A stretch of 64,000 bases of DNA from Pedobacter psychrophilus (lineage in GTDB: Bacteria > Bacteroidota > Bacteroidia > Sphingobacteriales > Sphingobacteriaceae): assembly GCF_001652725.1 (NCBI RefSeq), contig NZ_LWHJ01000029.1, positions 62,001-126,000 on the forward strand. The letters run 5' to 3'. The notes under the pieces are model-generated. The model was not told the origin of the DNA and ran no database searches. It saw only the letters and a program-made list of their open reading frames with translations. Shown here in pieces: positions 35,723 to 45,564 of this stretch. Each line of letters opens with the position of its first letter. The first letter of the stretch is position 1. Made by a program: the position numbers and the translations under genes.

Positions 35723-36856
35723 TCAATTCGCCATTAAACCTTTAAATATCTTACGTGATAATAAAAAGAAAATTGTCAAGAATCCAAATATTATTCCACC
35801 TAAAATAATTCCTTTTGCTTTCCCTAACTTTTCCATTTTCAGAGGAAAAACTGGTTCATCGATAATCTGTATCAATGGCTTCTCATTTCTTAGAGAAATT
35901 TTTGCCATTTCTAAATTCTTCACAATTTCTTGATAAATAGCCCCACTTGCTTGTACATCAACCTGCTTACGTTGTGACGCTACTCTTAAAGTTTGGAAAG
36001 CTGGATTTAAGTTTGGATTGGCATCTACTGCTGCTGCAACCCCTCCAATACTAGAATTTAAAACTCGTCTCACACTATCGGATTGATTTTGTAATATTGC
36101 CAGGTTTTCAGAAGACTTTTTAGTTTTCGTATTTATATAAAATGTGTTTACTTTACTCACAATATTATTAGCAAGGGATTTTGCGAAAAGCTCATCTCCA
36201 TATCTTACTGAAACAGAGATGATTGATAATTTCTTATCAGGTTTAGTTACTTCTAAAATACCACTATTTAAGGTTTCGACCAATTTGCCAATTACAGAAT
36301 CTTGCGTTCTGTTAAAGTTATTTAGATTATCGAAATGAATATCCTTAAGATTTGGTTTTTCATTCCATCCGTCTCTCATTTTATTAAATTCAATGTATCT
36401 CTCTATCAAAGATTGTTGCTTACCATTAAATGTGTCAACGGCTAATAACGTTTCTTGGATCATTCGGCGAGATTTATAAAGTTCTAAAATATTATCGCCT
36501 TTAAATATTCCTCCACCACCGCCACCTAAATCAACACCCATCATGGAGGCGATACCTGCATATTGCCCTAAACCTCCGCCGCTTTCGCCTTCTTCTAATA
36601 CGAAAGTTGTTTGTGCCGTGTAAACTGGTTTTTTTGACCAAGCATAAACAAAACCCAAAGCGCCACCTATTATACCAGCCATTAGAATGATTATCCATTT
36701 ACTCAAAATGTATTTCCACCATTCTTGCAATTTTAAGATGAGCTCCTTCAAAGAAATCTCATCATTTTGTATGTTGGCAGGGTTATCATCAGAATATTTT
36801 TCTGTGAATTTTGCTTTTTTAGTGTGTTTGGCTATTTGGTCTTTGTCTTGCGACAT
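35723..36856 (-). CDS. Wzz-family chain-length determinant
   Basis: The 377-residue protein has a polar N-terminal tail, a first membrane segment (about 53-72), a periplasmic portion with coiled-coil character (about 230-320), a proline-containing IDEPVFPLKMEKLGK before the second membrane segment (about 345-365), and a short tail. No kinase domain follows, so it is a PCP1-type Wzz, not a tyrosine autokinase. A glycine-rich stretch (GVDLGGGGGGIFKG) lies at about 109-122. It sets polymer length with the Wzy at 18737. It lies 18 bp downstream of the wza-like gene, a common Bacteroidota order. Confidence 0.87.
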   Translation of the reverse strand: MSQDKDQIAKHTKKAKFTEKYSDDNPANIQNDEISLKELILKLQEWWKYILSKWIIILMAGIIGGALGFVYAWSKKPVYTAQTTFVLEEGESGGGLGQYAGIASMMGVDLGGGGGGIFKGDNILELYKSRRMIQETLLAVDTFNGKQQSLIERYIEFNKMRDGWNEKPNLKDIHFDNLNNFNRTQDSVIGKLVETLNSGILEVTKPDKKLSIISVSVRYGDELFAKSLANNIVSKVNTFYINTKTKKSSENLAILQNQSDSVRRVLNSSIGGVAAAVDANPNLNPAFQTLRVASQRKQVDVQASGAIYQEIVKNLEMAKISLRNEKPLIQIIDEPVFPLKMEKLGKAKGIILGGIIFGFLTIFFLLSRKIFKGLMAN

Positions 36857-36874
36857 GTTATAAGTTTAAATAGA

Positions 36875-39376
36875 TTATTTTAATAAGTTTAAAACTCCTA
36901 AAAGTATGGCACCAAATGAAGCAATTCCAGAAGTAATTCCTACAATCTCTCCAGCTGTTAATTTTCTTTTATCTAAGTTTTTGGGAACAAAAATTTCTGA
37001 TCCTGTTTTTACAATAGGATAATTATTAAATAAAAAGAATTTTTTAGTGCTCCTAACAGAACCATTCGCATAAATGATATATGACCTTCTTTTGAGCGCA
37101 TTCACACTAAAACCCCCAGCATTATCAACATAAGATTTAAAAGTTTTATTTTTATTGTAAATAACCGTATTTGGGGACAATATTTCTCCACTTACTTTTA
37201 CCGTTTGAAGCTCTATAGGTACATTTATAATATCTCCGTCCTGCAAAAATAAATCTTCTTTTAAACCTGGTTTATCTAATATTTTAGTTAAATTAACTCC
37301 TACAAAGTTATTCCTAGCTGCTAAATTTTCGCCGTTTTGTGAAATAGAATCCTTTGCAATTTTTTGTGTTTGTTGAAATCTTTGAATTTTCAAAGTTTCC
37401 TTTTCTTTATCGATTTCGGTGCTAATATCACCAGCTCTTTTTAAAGAAGCACCATCTGTATATGCCAACGCTGTTAACCCACCAGCTCTTTTTATAATAT
37501 CAGATATACGTTCGTCTTTTTTAGTAATGGTATAAGTACCTGGATATAAAACCTCTCCATCTATCCTTATGTTTCTTTGTATTTGATAACCTGGAGCAGA
37601 TCTTACCGTAACAATATCAAAAGGCTGCAGTACAAATTTAGCAGCTTCTATATTTAAGTTTTTATCAATGCTCATTATAAAAACTTCGGCAGATAAAGCT
37701 GATTTGGAAGTTGCATCTGAGTTTTTCACTCTTCTTGATATTTCTATTCTTTGTGGTGTTGCTGCTTCTTTAAAACCCCCAGATTTAATAATCAGCTCTT
37801 CCAAGCTCATGTTTTCAGAAAATGGAAATTCTCCTGGCAACCTCACTTCTCCATTTATGGTAACTTTGTATTCTTCTCTTAAATCAAAAATAGAGGAAAT
37901 ACTAATCACATCTTCCCTTTTTAAAGGGATGTCCGCTACTTCCCCACTTAATAATTTCGCCACGTTGAAGGAAATGAGTTCTGTATTTAAATCATCTGTC
38001 AAGCGTGTAATGTAAGCTCTATACTTAAAAGCATCTTCTTTCAATCCTTCAGCCTTTTGAATTAAAGATTTCACCGTTGATGTGGAATCCAATTCGTATT
38101 GACCTGGTCTAAATACCGCACCTTCTATTGTTACTCTATTTGTAAAGCGATCTAAAATCTCATTTACAAAATATATATCTCCACTTTTTAGTTGATATAA
38201 TGAAAAATCATCAGCTACAACATCTGCAATCTTTTGTTCTGTATCTGTATTTCTTAATACTTTTATACGAGCTTTATAAGCCCTTTCGGTAAAGCCTCCT
38301 GCGAAATCTAACAAGTCGTTAAAGTTTTCATTTTCCTTCATTTCAAAGATGGCAGGACGTTTTATTTCACCAACAATCTCTACACGTTTTAAATAGACCG
38401 GTACTCTAATGATATCTTGATCTTGCAAACGAATGTTGTTCTTTAAATCTCCACGCAACAAAAAGTCATATACGTCTAAAGAGGCGACTTTCCTCCCATT
38501 TCTAATGACTTCAATATTTCTAAATGATCCATTATCTGTCGGTCCACCTGAGGAATATAAAGCATTAAATAGGGTTGCTAATGATGGCAAAGTGTAAGTT
38601 CCAGGTTTCATCACCTCACCTGTTAAAATCACTTTTATACTTCTGATATTTCCGATGGTAACGCTTAACTTAGTATTACCAGAGCTAAGTCCGCTATAAA
38701 TTCCAGACAATTTATTCTTAATTCTTGAAGTTGCTGCCTCTACAGTTAGACCTCCAACTTGCACAATTCCTGCATATGGAACATTAATAGTTCCTTCTGG
38801 ACTTACGGTTAGATTATAGCTTACTTCTGAATAACCATAGATATCTATCAATAATTGGTCGCTAGTTCCAATAATATAATTTAGGGGTGTAGCTAAACGT
38901 AAATTTGGTTCAAACGTAGTTGACGCGTTAGAAAATAATTCTTTTCCAAAAATTTTCGACTTTAAACTTTGTAATGCAACATCTGCTGCATATTCTGTTT
39001 TTTTATCATCACTACTAGCTATGTTTTCTACCTCACCTTCAAAACTTCTTGATTTACTCCCATCTTTTCCTTTAACCGTAGCATCAGTAGCTCCTGTAGC
39101 AGAACTTTTTGCATTAACTGCTTCAACTCTTGCTCTTAATTTTGCTATTTCAGATGGTTGCATTCCCCTAGAGGCCGCAATTTGTTCTAATTGAGATTCT
39201 GGGAGGCCAGATGATTGTATTTGTTTAATTATTTGACGAATCTGTTCATCGGTTAAATCATCAACCCTAACATTACTAAAGTTTTGTTGATTGATAGTTT
39301 GAGCTTGTAAATTGTTGCTTAGAAGGGCAAAACAAAATATTAAGCTAAAAAATAATAGGTATTTTTTGATGTTCAT
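36875..39376 (-). CDS. Wza-like polysaccharide export protein with multiple SLBB domains
   Basis: The 833-residue protein has a signal peptide (residues 1-26, ending NLQAQ) and a charged region. The Poly_export domain follows at about 163-245 (NYIIGTSDQLLIDIYGYSEV, then VSPEGTINVPYAG). Several SLBB repeats come next, each introduced by text such as ILTGEVMKPGTYTL, IVGEIKRPAIFEM, IEGAVFRPGQYEL, INGEVRLPGEFPF and IDGEVLYPGTYTI. A C-terminal hydrophobic segment (about 812-831) may span the outer membrane. It is longer than Escherichia Wza because of the extra SLBB units, as is normal for Bacteroidota. It should form the export channel with Wzz. Confidence 0.9.
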   Translation of the reverse strand: MNIKKYLLFFSLIFCFALLSNNLQAQTINQQNFSNVRVDDLTDEQIRQIIKQIQSSGLPESQLEQIAASRGMQPSEIAKLRARVEAVNAKSSATGATDATVKGKDGSKSRSFEGEVENIASSDDKKTEYAADVALQSLKSKIFGKELFSNASTTFEPNLRLATPLNYIIGTSDQLLIDIYGYSEVSYNLTVSPEGTINVPYAGIVQVGGLTVEAATSRIKNKLSGIYSGLSSGNTKLSVTIGNIRSIKVILTGEVMKPGTYTLPSLATLFNALYSSGGPTDNGSFRNIEVIRNGRKVASLDVYDFLLRGDLKNNIRLQDQDIIRVPVYLKRVEIVGEIKRPAIFEMKENENFNDLLDFAGGFTERAYKARIKVLRNTDTEQKIADVVADDFSLYQLKSGDIYFVNEILDRFTNRVTIEGAVFRPGQYELDSTSTVKSLIQKAEGLKEDAFKYRAYITRLTDDLNTELISFNVAKLLSGEVADIPLKREDVISISSIFDLREEYKVTINGEVRLPGEFPFSENMSLEELIIKSGGFKEAATPQRIEISRRVKNSDATSKSALSAEVFIMSIDKNLNIEAAKFVLQPFDIVTVRSAPGYQIQRNIRIDGEVLYPGTYTITKKDERISDIIKRAGGLTALAYTDGASLKRAGDISTEIDKEKETLKIQRFQQTQKIAKDSISQNGENLAARNNFVGVNLTKILDKPGLKEDLFLQDGDIINVPIELQTVKVSGEILSPNTVIYNKNKTFKSYVDNAGGFSVNALKRRSYIIYANGSVRSTKKFFLFNNYPIVKTGSEIFVPKNLDKRKLTAGEIVGITSGIASFGAILLGVLNLLK

Positions 39377-39478
39377 TTAATCAATTGTAATGTTTTAAAT
39401 AGAGAGTTAAATTAAATTTCCCTATCTATACTCTATTTGATAGTCTATAATTTTGAGTTCAATAAAAAATTGAATATT

Positions 39479-39516
39479 TCCCAAAGGTACTCTTTTGAGT
39501 ACGATTTCATTTGGGA
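39479..39516. promoter_or_regulatory. Nested palindrome in the leader of the wza-led operon
   Basis: Outer arms TCCCAAA (39479-39485) and TTTGGGA (39510-39516) enclose inner arms GTACTC (39487-39492) and GAGTAC (39497-39502) around a TTTT loop. On the minus strand the element also contains TACCTTTG (39482-39489), which fits the -7 consensus TAnnTTTG and lies about 105 bp before the wza start. It may be an operator over the promoter or an RNA hairpin; the sequence alone cannot tell. Confidence 0.5.
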
Positions 39517-39555
39517 TTTTGGTACAGTTTTTATTTTATTGTGCCTTTTAATAAT

Positions 39556-39582
39556 GAGATTTCTCCTATCGTCGAAATGACG
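39556..39582 (+). repeat. Short dispersed hairpin repeat, copy 1 of 2
   Basis: The 27-bp element GAGATTTCTCCTATCG... ending AATGACG matches 46583-46609 at 22 of 27 positions. Facing arms ATTTC/GAAAT here become ATGTC/GACAT there, so one difference is a compensated base pair. It lies just after the gmd stop. Confidence 0.6.
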
Positions 39583-39590
39583 GAAGAGGT

Positions 39591-40730
39591 TTATTCAAAA
39601 TAATTCATAGTTTGATAACCACCATCTTTTAAATATTGATCTTTTTTGGTTAAATGTAGATCAGAAAGGATCATATCTTTTACTAACGCAGGTAAATCAT
39701 ATTTTAGTTTCCATCCTAGTTTTTCTTTTGATTTTGTTGGATCGCCTAGTAAAAGTTCTACTTCTGTTGGACGGAAATATTTAGGATCTACCTTAACCAC
39801 AGTTTGGCCTAGTTTTAATGATTCTATATTTAAGCCTAATTCTTTTGCTTTATCCTGATCAACGTCAATAATTACTCCTTTTTCATTATCATCCTTTCCA
39901 GAAAACTCAACTGTAATTCCTAACTCTTCAAAGCTCATTCTCACAAATTCTCTAACAGTAGTTGTAACTCCGGTTGCAATAACGAAATCTTCTGGCTTTT
40001 CTTGTTGTAAGATTAACCACATGGCTTCAATATAATCTTTTGCATGTCCCCAATCTCTTTGAGAAGAAAGGTTTCCGAGATAAATAGTTGATTGTAAACC
40101 CATAGCAATTTTTGCTGCTGCTCTTGTTATTTTACGGGTAACAAAAGTTTCCCCTCTAATCGGACTTTCGTGATTAAATAAAATTCCGTTACAAGCGAAC
40201 ATATCATATGCCTCCCTGTAATTTACCGTAATCCAATAAGCATACATTTTTGCTACTGCGTAAGGAGAACGCGGATAAAAAGGTGTAGTTTCTGATTGTG
40301 GTACCGCCTGAACCAATCCGTAAAGTTCTGATGTAGATGCTTGATAAATTCTGGTTTTTTTTGTTAAACCTAATAACCTTACTGCTTCTAAAATCCTTAA
40401 AGTTCCTATTCCATCTGCGTTTGCGGTATATTCTGGTGTATCAAAACTTACCTTTACATGGCTCATTGCAGCCAAATTGTAAATCTCATCTGGCTGGATT
40501 TCCTGGATTAAACGAATCAGATTGGTAGAATCTGTTAAATCGCCGTAATGCAAAGTTAATTTTACCCCCGCTTCATGTTGATCTTGGTACAAATGATCAA
40601 TTCTATCTGTGTTAAAAAGAGAAGATCTTCTTTTTAAACCATGAACTTCGTATCCTTTTTTTAATAAAAACTCTGCAAGATAAGCTCCATCTTGCCCTGT
40701 TATACCTGTGATTAATGCAATTTTAGACAT
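39591..40730 (-). CDS. gmd: GDP-mannose 4,6-dehydratase
   Basis: The 379-residue SDR has [36 protein letters not shown] (cofactor loop), [16 protein letters not shown], the active-site STSELYG, and [12 protein letters not shown] (YxxxK). It also has the diagnostic [18 protein letters not shown] and [20 protein letters not shown]. It makes GDP-4-keto-6-deoxy-D-mannose. The usual partner for GDP-fucose (Fcl) is not in the window. It stands between RfbA and Wza, separated from both by over 100 bp, so it may have its own promoter. The protein at 17665 is a shorter, diverged relative. Confidence 0.94.
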   Translation of the reverse strand: MSKIALITGITGQDGAYLAEFLLKKGYEVHGLKRRSSLFNTDRIDHLYQDQHEAGVKLTLHYGDLTDSTNLIRLIQEIQPDEIYNLAAMSHVKVSFDTPEYTANADGIGTLRILEAVRLLGLTKKTRIYQASTSELYGLVQAVPQSETTPFYPRSPYAVAKMYAYWITVNYREAYDMFACNGILFNHESPIRGETFVTRKITRAAAKIAMGLQSTIYLGNLSSQRDWGHAKDYIEAMWLILQQEKPEDFVIATGVTTTVREFVRMSFEELGITVEFSGKDDNEKGVIIDVDQDKAKELGLNIESLKLGQTVVKVDPKYFRPTEVELLLGDPTKSKEKLGWKLKYDLPALVKDMILSDLHLTKKDQYLKDGGYQTMNYFE

Positions 40731-40854
40731 GCTTTATTAATTTTGAATGAGAGAAGGAATGAATGATTTAATTTCCTTTCCCTGTGTTTTTTAATTTTGA
40801 ATTATTGAAGGGAAGAATGCTTGAATAATCTTTCCATCTTTAAAATTATAGTTT

Positions 40855-41727
<873 letters not shown>

Positions 41728-41764
41728 TATGTAATTTTATTGATAGGTTGCAAATGTAAAAAAT

Positions 41765-42355
41765 TTATGCCTGATTTAAAGCATCAATGTTTAACTCTAA
41801 TTCTTTATACCACTCTTCTCCATATTTTCTGATCAGTGGCTCTTTTAAGAATTGATAAACTTTCACTTTGTGTTCATCACCAAAAGCACAAGCTGGACTA
41901 CAAATACTCCATATATCGTAATGTAACATATCAAAATCTGGATACTGGGTTAATCTGATCGGGTACAAATGGCAAGAAATTGGCTTTTTCCAATCCACAA
42001 TTCCTTGCTCATAAGCTTTTTCAATGGCACATTTGGTAATGCCATTTTCCCAGGTAACGTAAGCACATTCTTTATTTCCATCCACACAGGTTGTAGTATA
42101 ATCCCCATCTAAATCTTTTACAAAAGTGCCTTGCGCTTCTATTGCCTCAATTCCTTTTTGAGTCATCAGGTGCTTTACTTTAGGATAAAGTTCATCCAAA
42201 ATTTGCAATTCAGCTTCATTTAAAGGTGCTCCCGAATCTCCTTCCACACAACAAGCTCCTTTGCATTTATCTAAATTGCAGATAAAATTTTCTTTAGTGA
42301 GTTCATCAGAAACCAAATGCCCTCCCACTTCTATCATTATTCTTTCTTCTTGCAT
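41765..42355 (-). CDS. DUF3109 family cysteine-rich protein
   Basis: The 196-residue soluble protein has many cysteines in conserved-looking groups: CNLDKCKGACCVEGD near residues 26-40, TTCVDGNKECAYV, TKCAIEKAYE, ISCHLYPIR and WSICSPACAFG. The pattern suggests a metal or iron-sulfur site of the sort seen in YkgJ-like zinc/iron-chelating proteins; DUF3109 is related in style. Function unknown. It is found widely in Bacteroidota and need not belong to the polysaccharide pathway despite its place. A second in-frame Met at residue 7 could be the true start. Confidence 0.85.
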   Translation of the reverse strand: MQEERIMIEVGGHLVSDELTKENFICNLDKCKGACCVEGDSGAPLNEAELQILDELYPKVKHLMTQKGIEAIEAQGTFVKDLDGDYTTTCVDGNKECAYVTWENGITKCAIEKAYEQGIVDWKKPISCHLYPIRLTQYPDFDMLHYDIWSICSPACAFGDEHKVKVYQFLKEPLIRKYGEEWYKELELNIDALNQA

Positions 42356-42431
42356 GGTAAATGATTTAATTATTATTAGATAGAAAATAAATATGATTTG
42401 TTGAATAATAGCTTTTCAAAAAATTATTTGT

Positions 42432-42512
42432 GCGTTTTATCCGCCAGCTGGCGGACCACTTTATCTTTTTTGCGGAAAAAGCAAAAAAGGATGCCGTTCC
42501 TATCGTTAACGC
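42432..42512 (-). repeat. Dispersed intergenic hairpin repeat, copy B (inverted)
   Basis: Read on the minus strand it begins GCGTTAACGATAGGAACGG, then has the hairpin arms CCTTTTTTGC and GCAAAAAAG, and ends near AAAACGC, like copies A and C. It carries an extra perfect 14-bp palindrome CCGCCAGCTGGCGG at 42441-42454 that copies A and C lack. It lies 24 bp from the end of the acetyltransferase gene, opposite in orientation to copy C at 45451. Confidence 0.75.
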
Positions 42513-42535
42513 CCTATCAAACGGAAACGGAATCA

Positions 42536-43039
42536 TTACTTTAAATTTATATTTCCTTCTTTATCAACTATTCCCTTTTTGATAGCAGGATTCCCATAAC
42601 AAAGTTCAAAATCTCTTACAGTCTTAGTAATAACGCTGCCAGCTCCTATTAAAGCATATTTACCGATTTTATTTCCACAAATAATGGTTGCGTTTGCACC
42701 TATTGATGCTCCTTTTTCAATAACGGTTTTTTTGAATTCCATTTTACGATTGATAAAAGCCCGAGGATTCAAGATATTGGTAAAGACAACTGAAGGTCCA
42801 ATAAAAACATCATCTTCTATTTCCACACCTTCAAAAACTGAAACATTATTTTGGATTTTGACTCCGTTACCAATCTTTACGTTTTTGCCTATAAAAACAT
42901 TTTGCCCAAAAGAGCAATTTTCTCCAATGGTTACATCTTCAGAAACATGGCAAAAATGCCAAATTTTTGTCCCATTGCCAATTGTTACATTTTCATCAAT
43001 AATGGAAGTAGGATGGACAAAAATATCAGTTTTAGGCAT
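42536..43039 (-). CDS. Left-handed beta-helix N-acetyltransferase (WbpD/WlbB-like)
   Basis: The 167-residue protein is almost wholly hexapeptide repeat: VHPTSIIDENVTIGNGTKIW, CSFGQNVFIGKNVKIGNGV, VEIEDDVFIGPSVVFTN and KGASIGANATIICGNKIGKYALIGAGSVI. The KIWHFCHV and FTNILNPRAF segments match acetyl-CoA-dependent transferases that acetylate the 3-amino group of UDP-linked uronic acids (WbpD, WlbB) or dTDP-3-amino sugars (FdtC). The adjacent aminotransferase (8-bp overlap) would make its substrate. It ends the three-gene module that starts at 45415. Confidence 0.85.
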   Translation of the reverse strand: MPKTDIFVHPTSIIDENVTIGNGTKIWHFCHVSEDVTIGENCSFGQNVFIGKNVKIGNGVKIQNNVSVFEGVEIEDDVFIGPSVVFTNILNPRAFINRKMEFKKTVIEKGASIGANATIICGNKIGKYALIGAGSVITKTVRDFELCYGNPAIKKGIVDKEGNINLK

Positions 43040-44153
43040 TAAAAAATTGTTTGATGGAATTGCAAATATAAGTTATCTCTTCTTCTTTTAACAAAGGATG
43101 AATTGGTAAAGACAATACTGAAAAACATAATTTTTCAGCAATTGGTGCATTTGATTGAAAATTGGAATAGGCATTTTGTTTAGCCAAGGGCATTGGATAA
43201 TAAACCATGGCATCTATTCCTTTTTCTTTTAAATAGGATTTTAAACTATCCCGTTGACCATTTTTTACCTTAATGGTATATTGATGCCATGTATGATTTG
43301 CATTTTCATGAATAAAAGGCAATTCTATTTGTGCAACATCTCTTAATTGATAATGATAAAAACCCGCTAATTTCTTTTTGATTGATAGATTATCATCTAA
43401 ATTTTTTAGCTTTTCTGATAATATTACTGCTTGTAAAGTGTCTAAACGAGAGTTGACACCAACTATTTGATGATTGTATTTCTCTAATTGTCCATGATTG
43501 GCGATCATCCTGATTTTCTTTGCCAACTCATCATCATTGGTGAAAACTGCACCACCATCGCCAAAGCAAGAAAGATTTTTTGTTGGGAAAAAAGAGGTAC
43601 AACCAATTTTTCCTAAACCACCTAAAAACACTTCTTTATTAATTAATAAATAGTTTCCGCCTGAAGCCTGTGCTGTATCTTCAATAATAGAAATTTGATG
43701 CCTTTCGGCGATATCTAGCAAGGTCTTCATATCTCCGCATTGCCCAAAAAGATGAACAGGAATTATGGCTTTGGTTTTGGTGGTTATAGCTTCTTCTACT
43801 AAGTTGTTATTCAGTTGGAAATACTTTTCATCAACATCTACAAAAACTGGTGTTGCACCTAATAGACAAACAACTTCCGCAACTGCGATGTAAGAAAAAG
43901 CAGGAATAATGACTTCGTCTCCAGCTTTAATATCAATTGCCATTAAGGCAATTTGAAGCGCATCAGTTCCGTTTCCGCAAGAAATAACATGTTTAATTCC
44001 CAAATAATTGGCAAGTTCTTTTTCAAAAAGTTTAACTTCTAAACCTTGAATATAATTTCCGTTCTCTAAAACTTGGTTAATTTTTGGCAGTAAAATGGGT
44101 TGCAAAAGTTTGTACTCGGCAGCCAAATCAATCATTTGGATTTTATGGCTCAT
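43032..44153 (-). CDS. DegT/DnrJ/EryC1-family sugar aminotransferase (WbpE/WlbC-like)
   Basis: This 373-residue PLP enzyme carries the Schiff-base Lys192 in TSFFPTKNLSCFGDGGA. Its CGNGTDALQIALMA, GDEVIIPAFSYIAVAEVV and SIIEDTAQASGG segments resemble the WbpE/WlbC branch, which aminates C3 of UDP-linked uronic acids. A Cys sits where relatives have Gly in KNLGCFGDGG-like text, a small difference. It overlaps the dehydrogenase gene by 4 bp and the acetyltransferase gene by 8 bp. The oxidoreductase that makes the 3-keto substrate (WbpB/WlbA) is missing from the module, so it may be encoded elsewhere. Confidence 0.88.
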   Translation of the reverse strand: MSHKIQMIDLAAEYKLLQPILLPKINQVLENGNYIQGLEVKLFEKELANYLGIKHVISCGNGTDALQIALMAIDIKAGDEVIIPAFSYIAVAEVVCLLGATPVFVDVDEKYFQLNNNLVEEAITTKTKAIIPVHLFGQCGDMKTLLDIAERHQISIIEDTAQASGGNYLLINKEVFLGGLGKIGCTSFFPTKNLSCFGDGGAVFTNDDELAKKIRMIANHGQLEKYNHQIVGVNSRLDTLQAVILSEKLKNLDDNLSIKKKLAGFYHYQLRDVAQIELPFIHENANHTWHQYTIKVKNGQRDSLKSYLKEKGIDAMVYYPMPLAKQNAYSNFQSNAPIAEKLCFSVLSLPIHPLLKEEEITYICNSIKQFFNA

Positions 44154-45415
44154 AATCTGGCATCCACTAAATTTCTATCGATAACTGATTTTGTATCGAA
44201 AATAACTCCGTTGTTATTTTTTACTATTTGATAGTCTAAACCTAAAAATTGCTGATGAGCAACCGTAATTACTATCGCCTGGTAATTATTTAAATCAATT
44301 TTATCAATCAATTTTATATGATATTCATTTTCAACTTCTTTAGCATCTGCCCAAGGATCATAAATATCTACAGAAAGATCAAACTGAATTAATTCTTTAT
44401 AAATATCAATTACCCTTGTATTTCTAATATCTGGGCAGTTTTCTTTAAAAGTAAAACCTAAAATAAGCACTTTGCTTTGTATCATTTTATGCTCTTTTTT
44501 GAGCATTAGTTTGATTAGCTTGTTAGCGACAAACATTCCCATATTATCATTTACACGCCTTCCAGATAAAATAACTTGAGGATGATAACCTAGAGATTCT
44601 GCCTTGTGAGCCAAATAATAGGGATCAACACCAATACAATGTCCGCCGACTAAACCAGGTTTAAATTTTAAGAAATTCCATTTTGTGGCAGCTGCATCTA
44701 GCACATCGTTTGTATCAATTTTTAAACGATCACAGATTAAAGCCAACTCGTTCACAAAAGAAATATTTACATCTCTTTGTGCATTTTCTATAGCTTTTGA
44801 AGCTTCTGCAACCTTTATAGAGGGCGCTAGATAAGTTCCTGCTTTAATGATGGTCTTATAAAGTGAATCTACTTTTAGTGCTGTTTCTGGATTTGAACCA
44901 GACGTTACTTTACAAATAGTTGTCAGCGTATTTATTTTATCTCCAGGATTGATACGCTCTGGAGAATATCCAACAAAAAAATCTTGATTATATAGTAAAT
45001 TACTTACCTTTTCTAGCAGCGGAACACAATCTTCTTCGGTGCAACCCGGATAAACCGTTGATTCATAAATTACCAAATCATCTTTTTTAATTAGGCTACC
45101 AATCATTGAAGTTGCTTTTAAAAGGAAGCTTAAATCTGGAGCTTTGTATTGATTAATTGGTGTTGGTACGGTAATAATGAAGATATTACAGCTTGCAATG
45201 TCATTTATTTCATTTGAAAAAGAAAGATGATGACTATCTTTTATTTCGGATAATTCTAATTGTTTGGTTAAATCAATTCCGTTTTCTAATTGGTTTACCC
45301 TTTCTATATCAATATCAAAACCTACTGTTTCATAAATATTGCCGAAAGCCGCTGCCAACGGCAAACCCACATATCCTAAACCAATAACGGCGATTTTATT
45401 TTCTGATGATAACAT
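44150..45415 (-). CDS. UDP-N-acetyl-hexosamine 6-dehydrogenase (WbpO/TviB/VipA-like)
   Basis: The 421-residue protein has the Rossmann motif AVIGLGYVGLPLAAAF, VPTPINQYKAPDLS, YESTVYPGCTEEDCVP, GYSPERINPGDK and catalytic Cys260 in GLVGGHCIGVDPYYLAHKAE. GFTFKENCPDIRNT near the C-terminus also fits. This group oxidises UDP-GlcNAc or UDP-GalNAc to the uronic acid with two NAD+. It is first in a three-gene module with the aminotransferase and acetyltransferase, suggesting a UDP-2,3-diacetamido-uronic acid product. The module is flanked by inverted copies of a dispersed repeat. Confidence 0.9.
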   Translation of the reverse strand: MLSSENKIAVIGLGYVGLPLAAAFGNIYETVGFDIDIERVNQLENGIDLTKQLELSEIKDSHHLSFSNEINDIASCNIFIITVPTPINQYKAPDLSFLLKATSMIGSLIKKDDLVIYESTVYPGCTEEDCVPLLEKVSNLLYNQDFFVGYSPERINPGDKINTLTTICKVTSGSNPETALKVDSLYKTIIKAGTYLAPSIKVAEASKAIENAQRDVNISFVNELALICDRLKIDTNDVLDAAATKWNFLKFKPGLVGGHCIGVDPYYLAHKAESLGYHPQVILSGRRVNDNMGMFVANKLIKLMLKKEHKMIQSKVLILGFTFKENCPDIRNTRVIDIYKELIQFDLSVDIYDPWADAKEVENEYHIKLIDKIDLNNYQAIVITVAHQQFLGLDYQIVKNNNGVIFDTKSVIDRNLVDARL

Positions 45416-45450
45416 TTTAGGTTTTAGGTTTTAATATAATGATGTTTTTT

Positions 45451-45523
45451 GCGTTAACGATAGAAGCGGCATCCTTTTTTTATTTTCAAAAAAAGATAAA
45501 GCGGATAGCGTGTTAAAACGCCC
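45451..45523 (+). repeat. Dispersed intergenic hairpin repeat, copy C
   Basis: It begins GCGTTAACGATAGAAGCGGC and ends TGTTAAAACGCCC, with a central poly-T/poly-A hairpin (CTTTTTTT... with AAAAAAAG). Orientation is that of copy A and opposite to copy B. It lies just upstream of the NDP-sugar dehydrogenase start. Confidence 0.75.
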
Positions 45524-45564
45524 TAAAAAATCAACCATCAATTTTAAAATCAATTATTTACAAT

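Noticed and set aside
37668-38015. Plus-strand open frame of 115 codons inside wza
   Set aside because: Lies wholly antisense to a well-supported gene and shows no recognisable domain.
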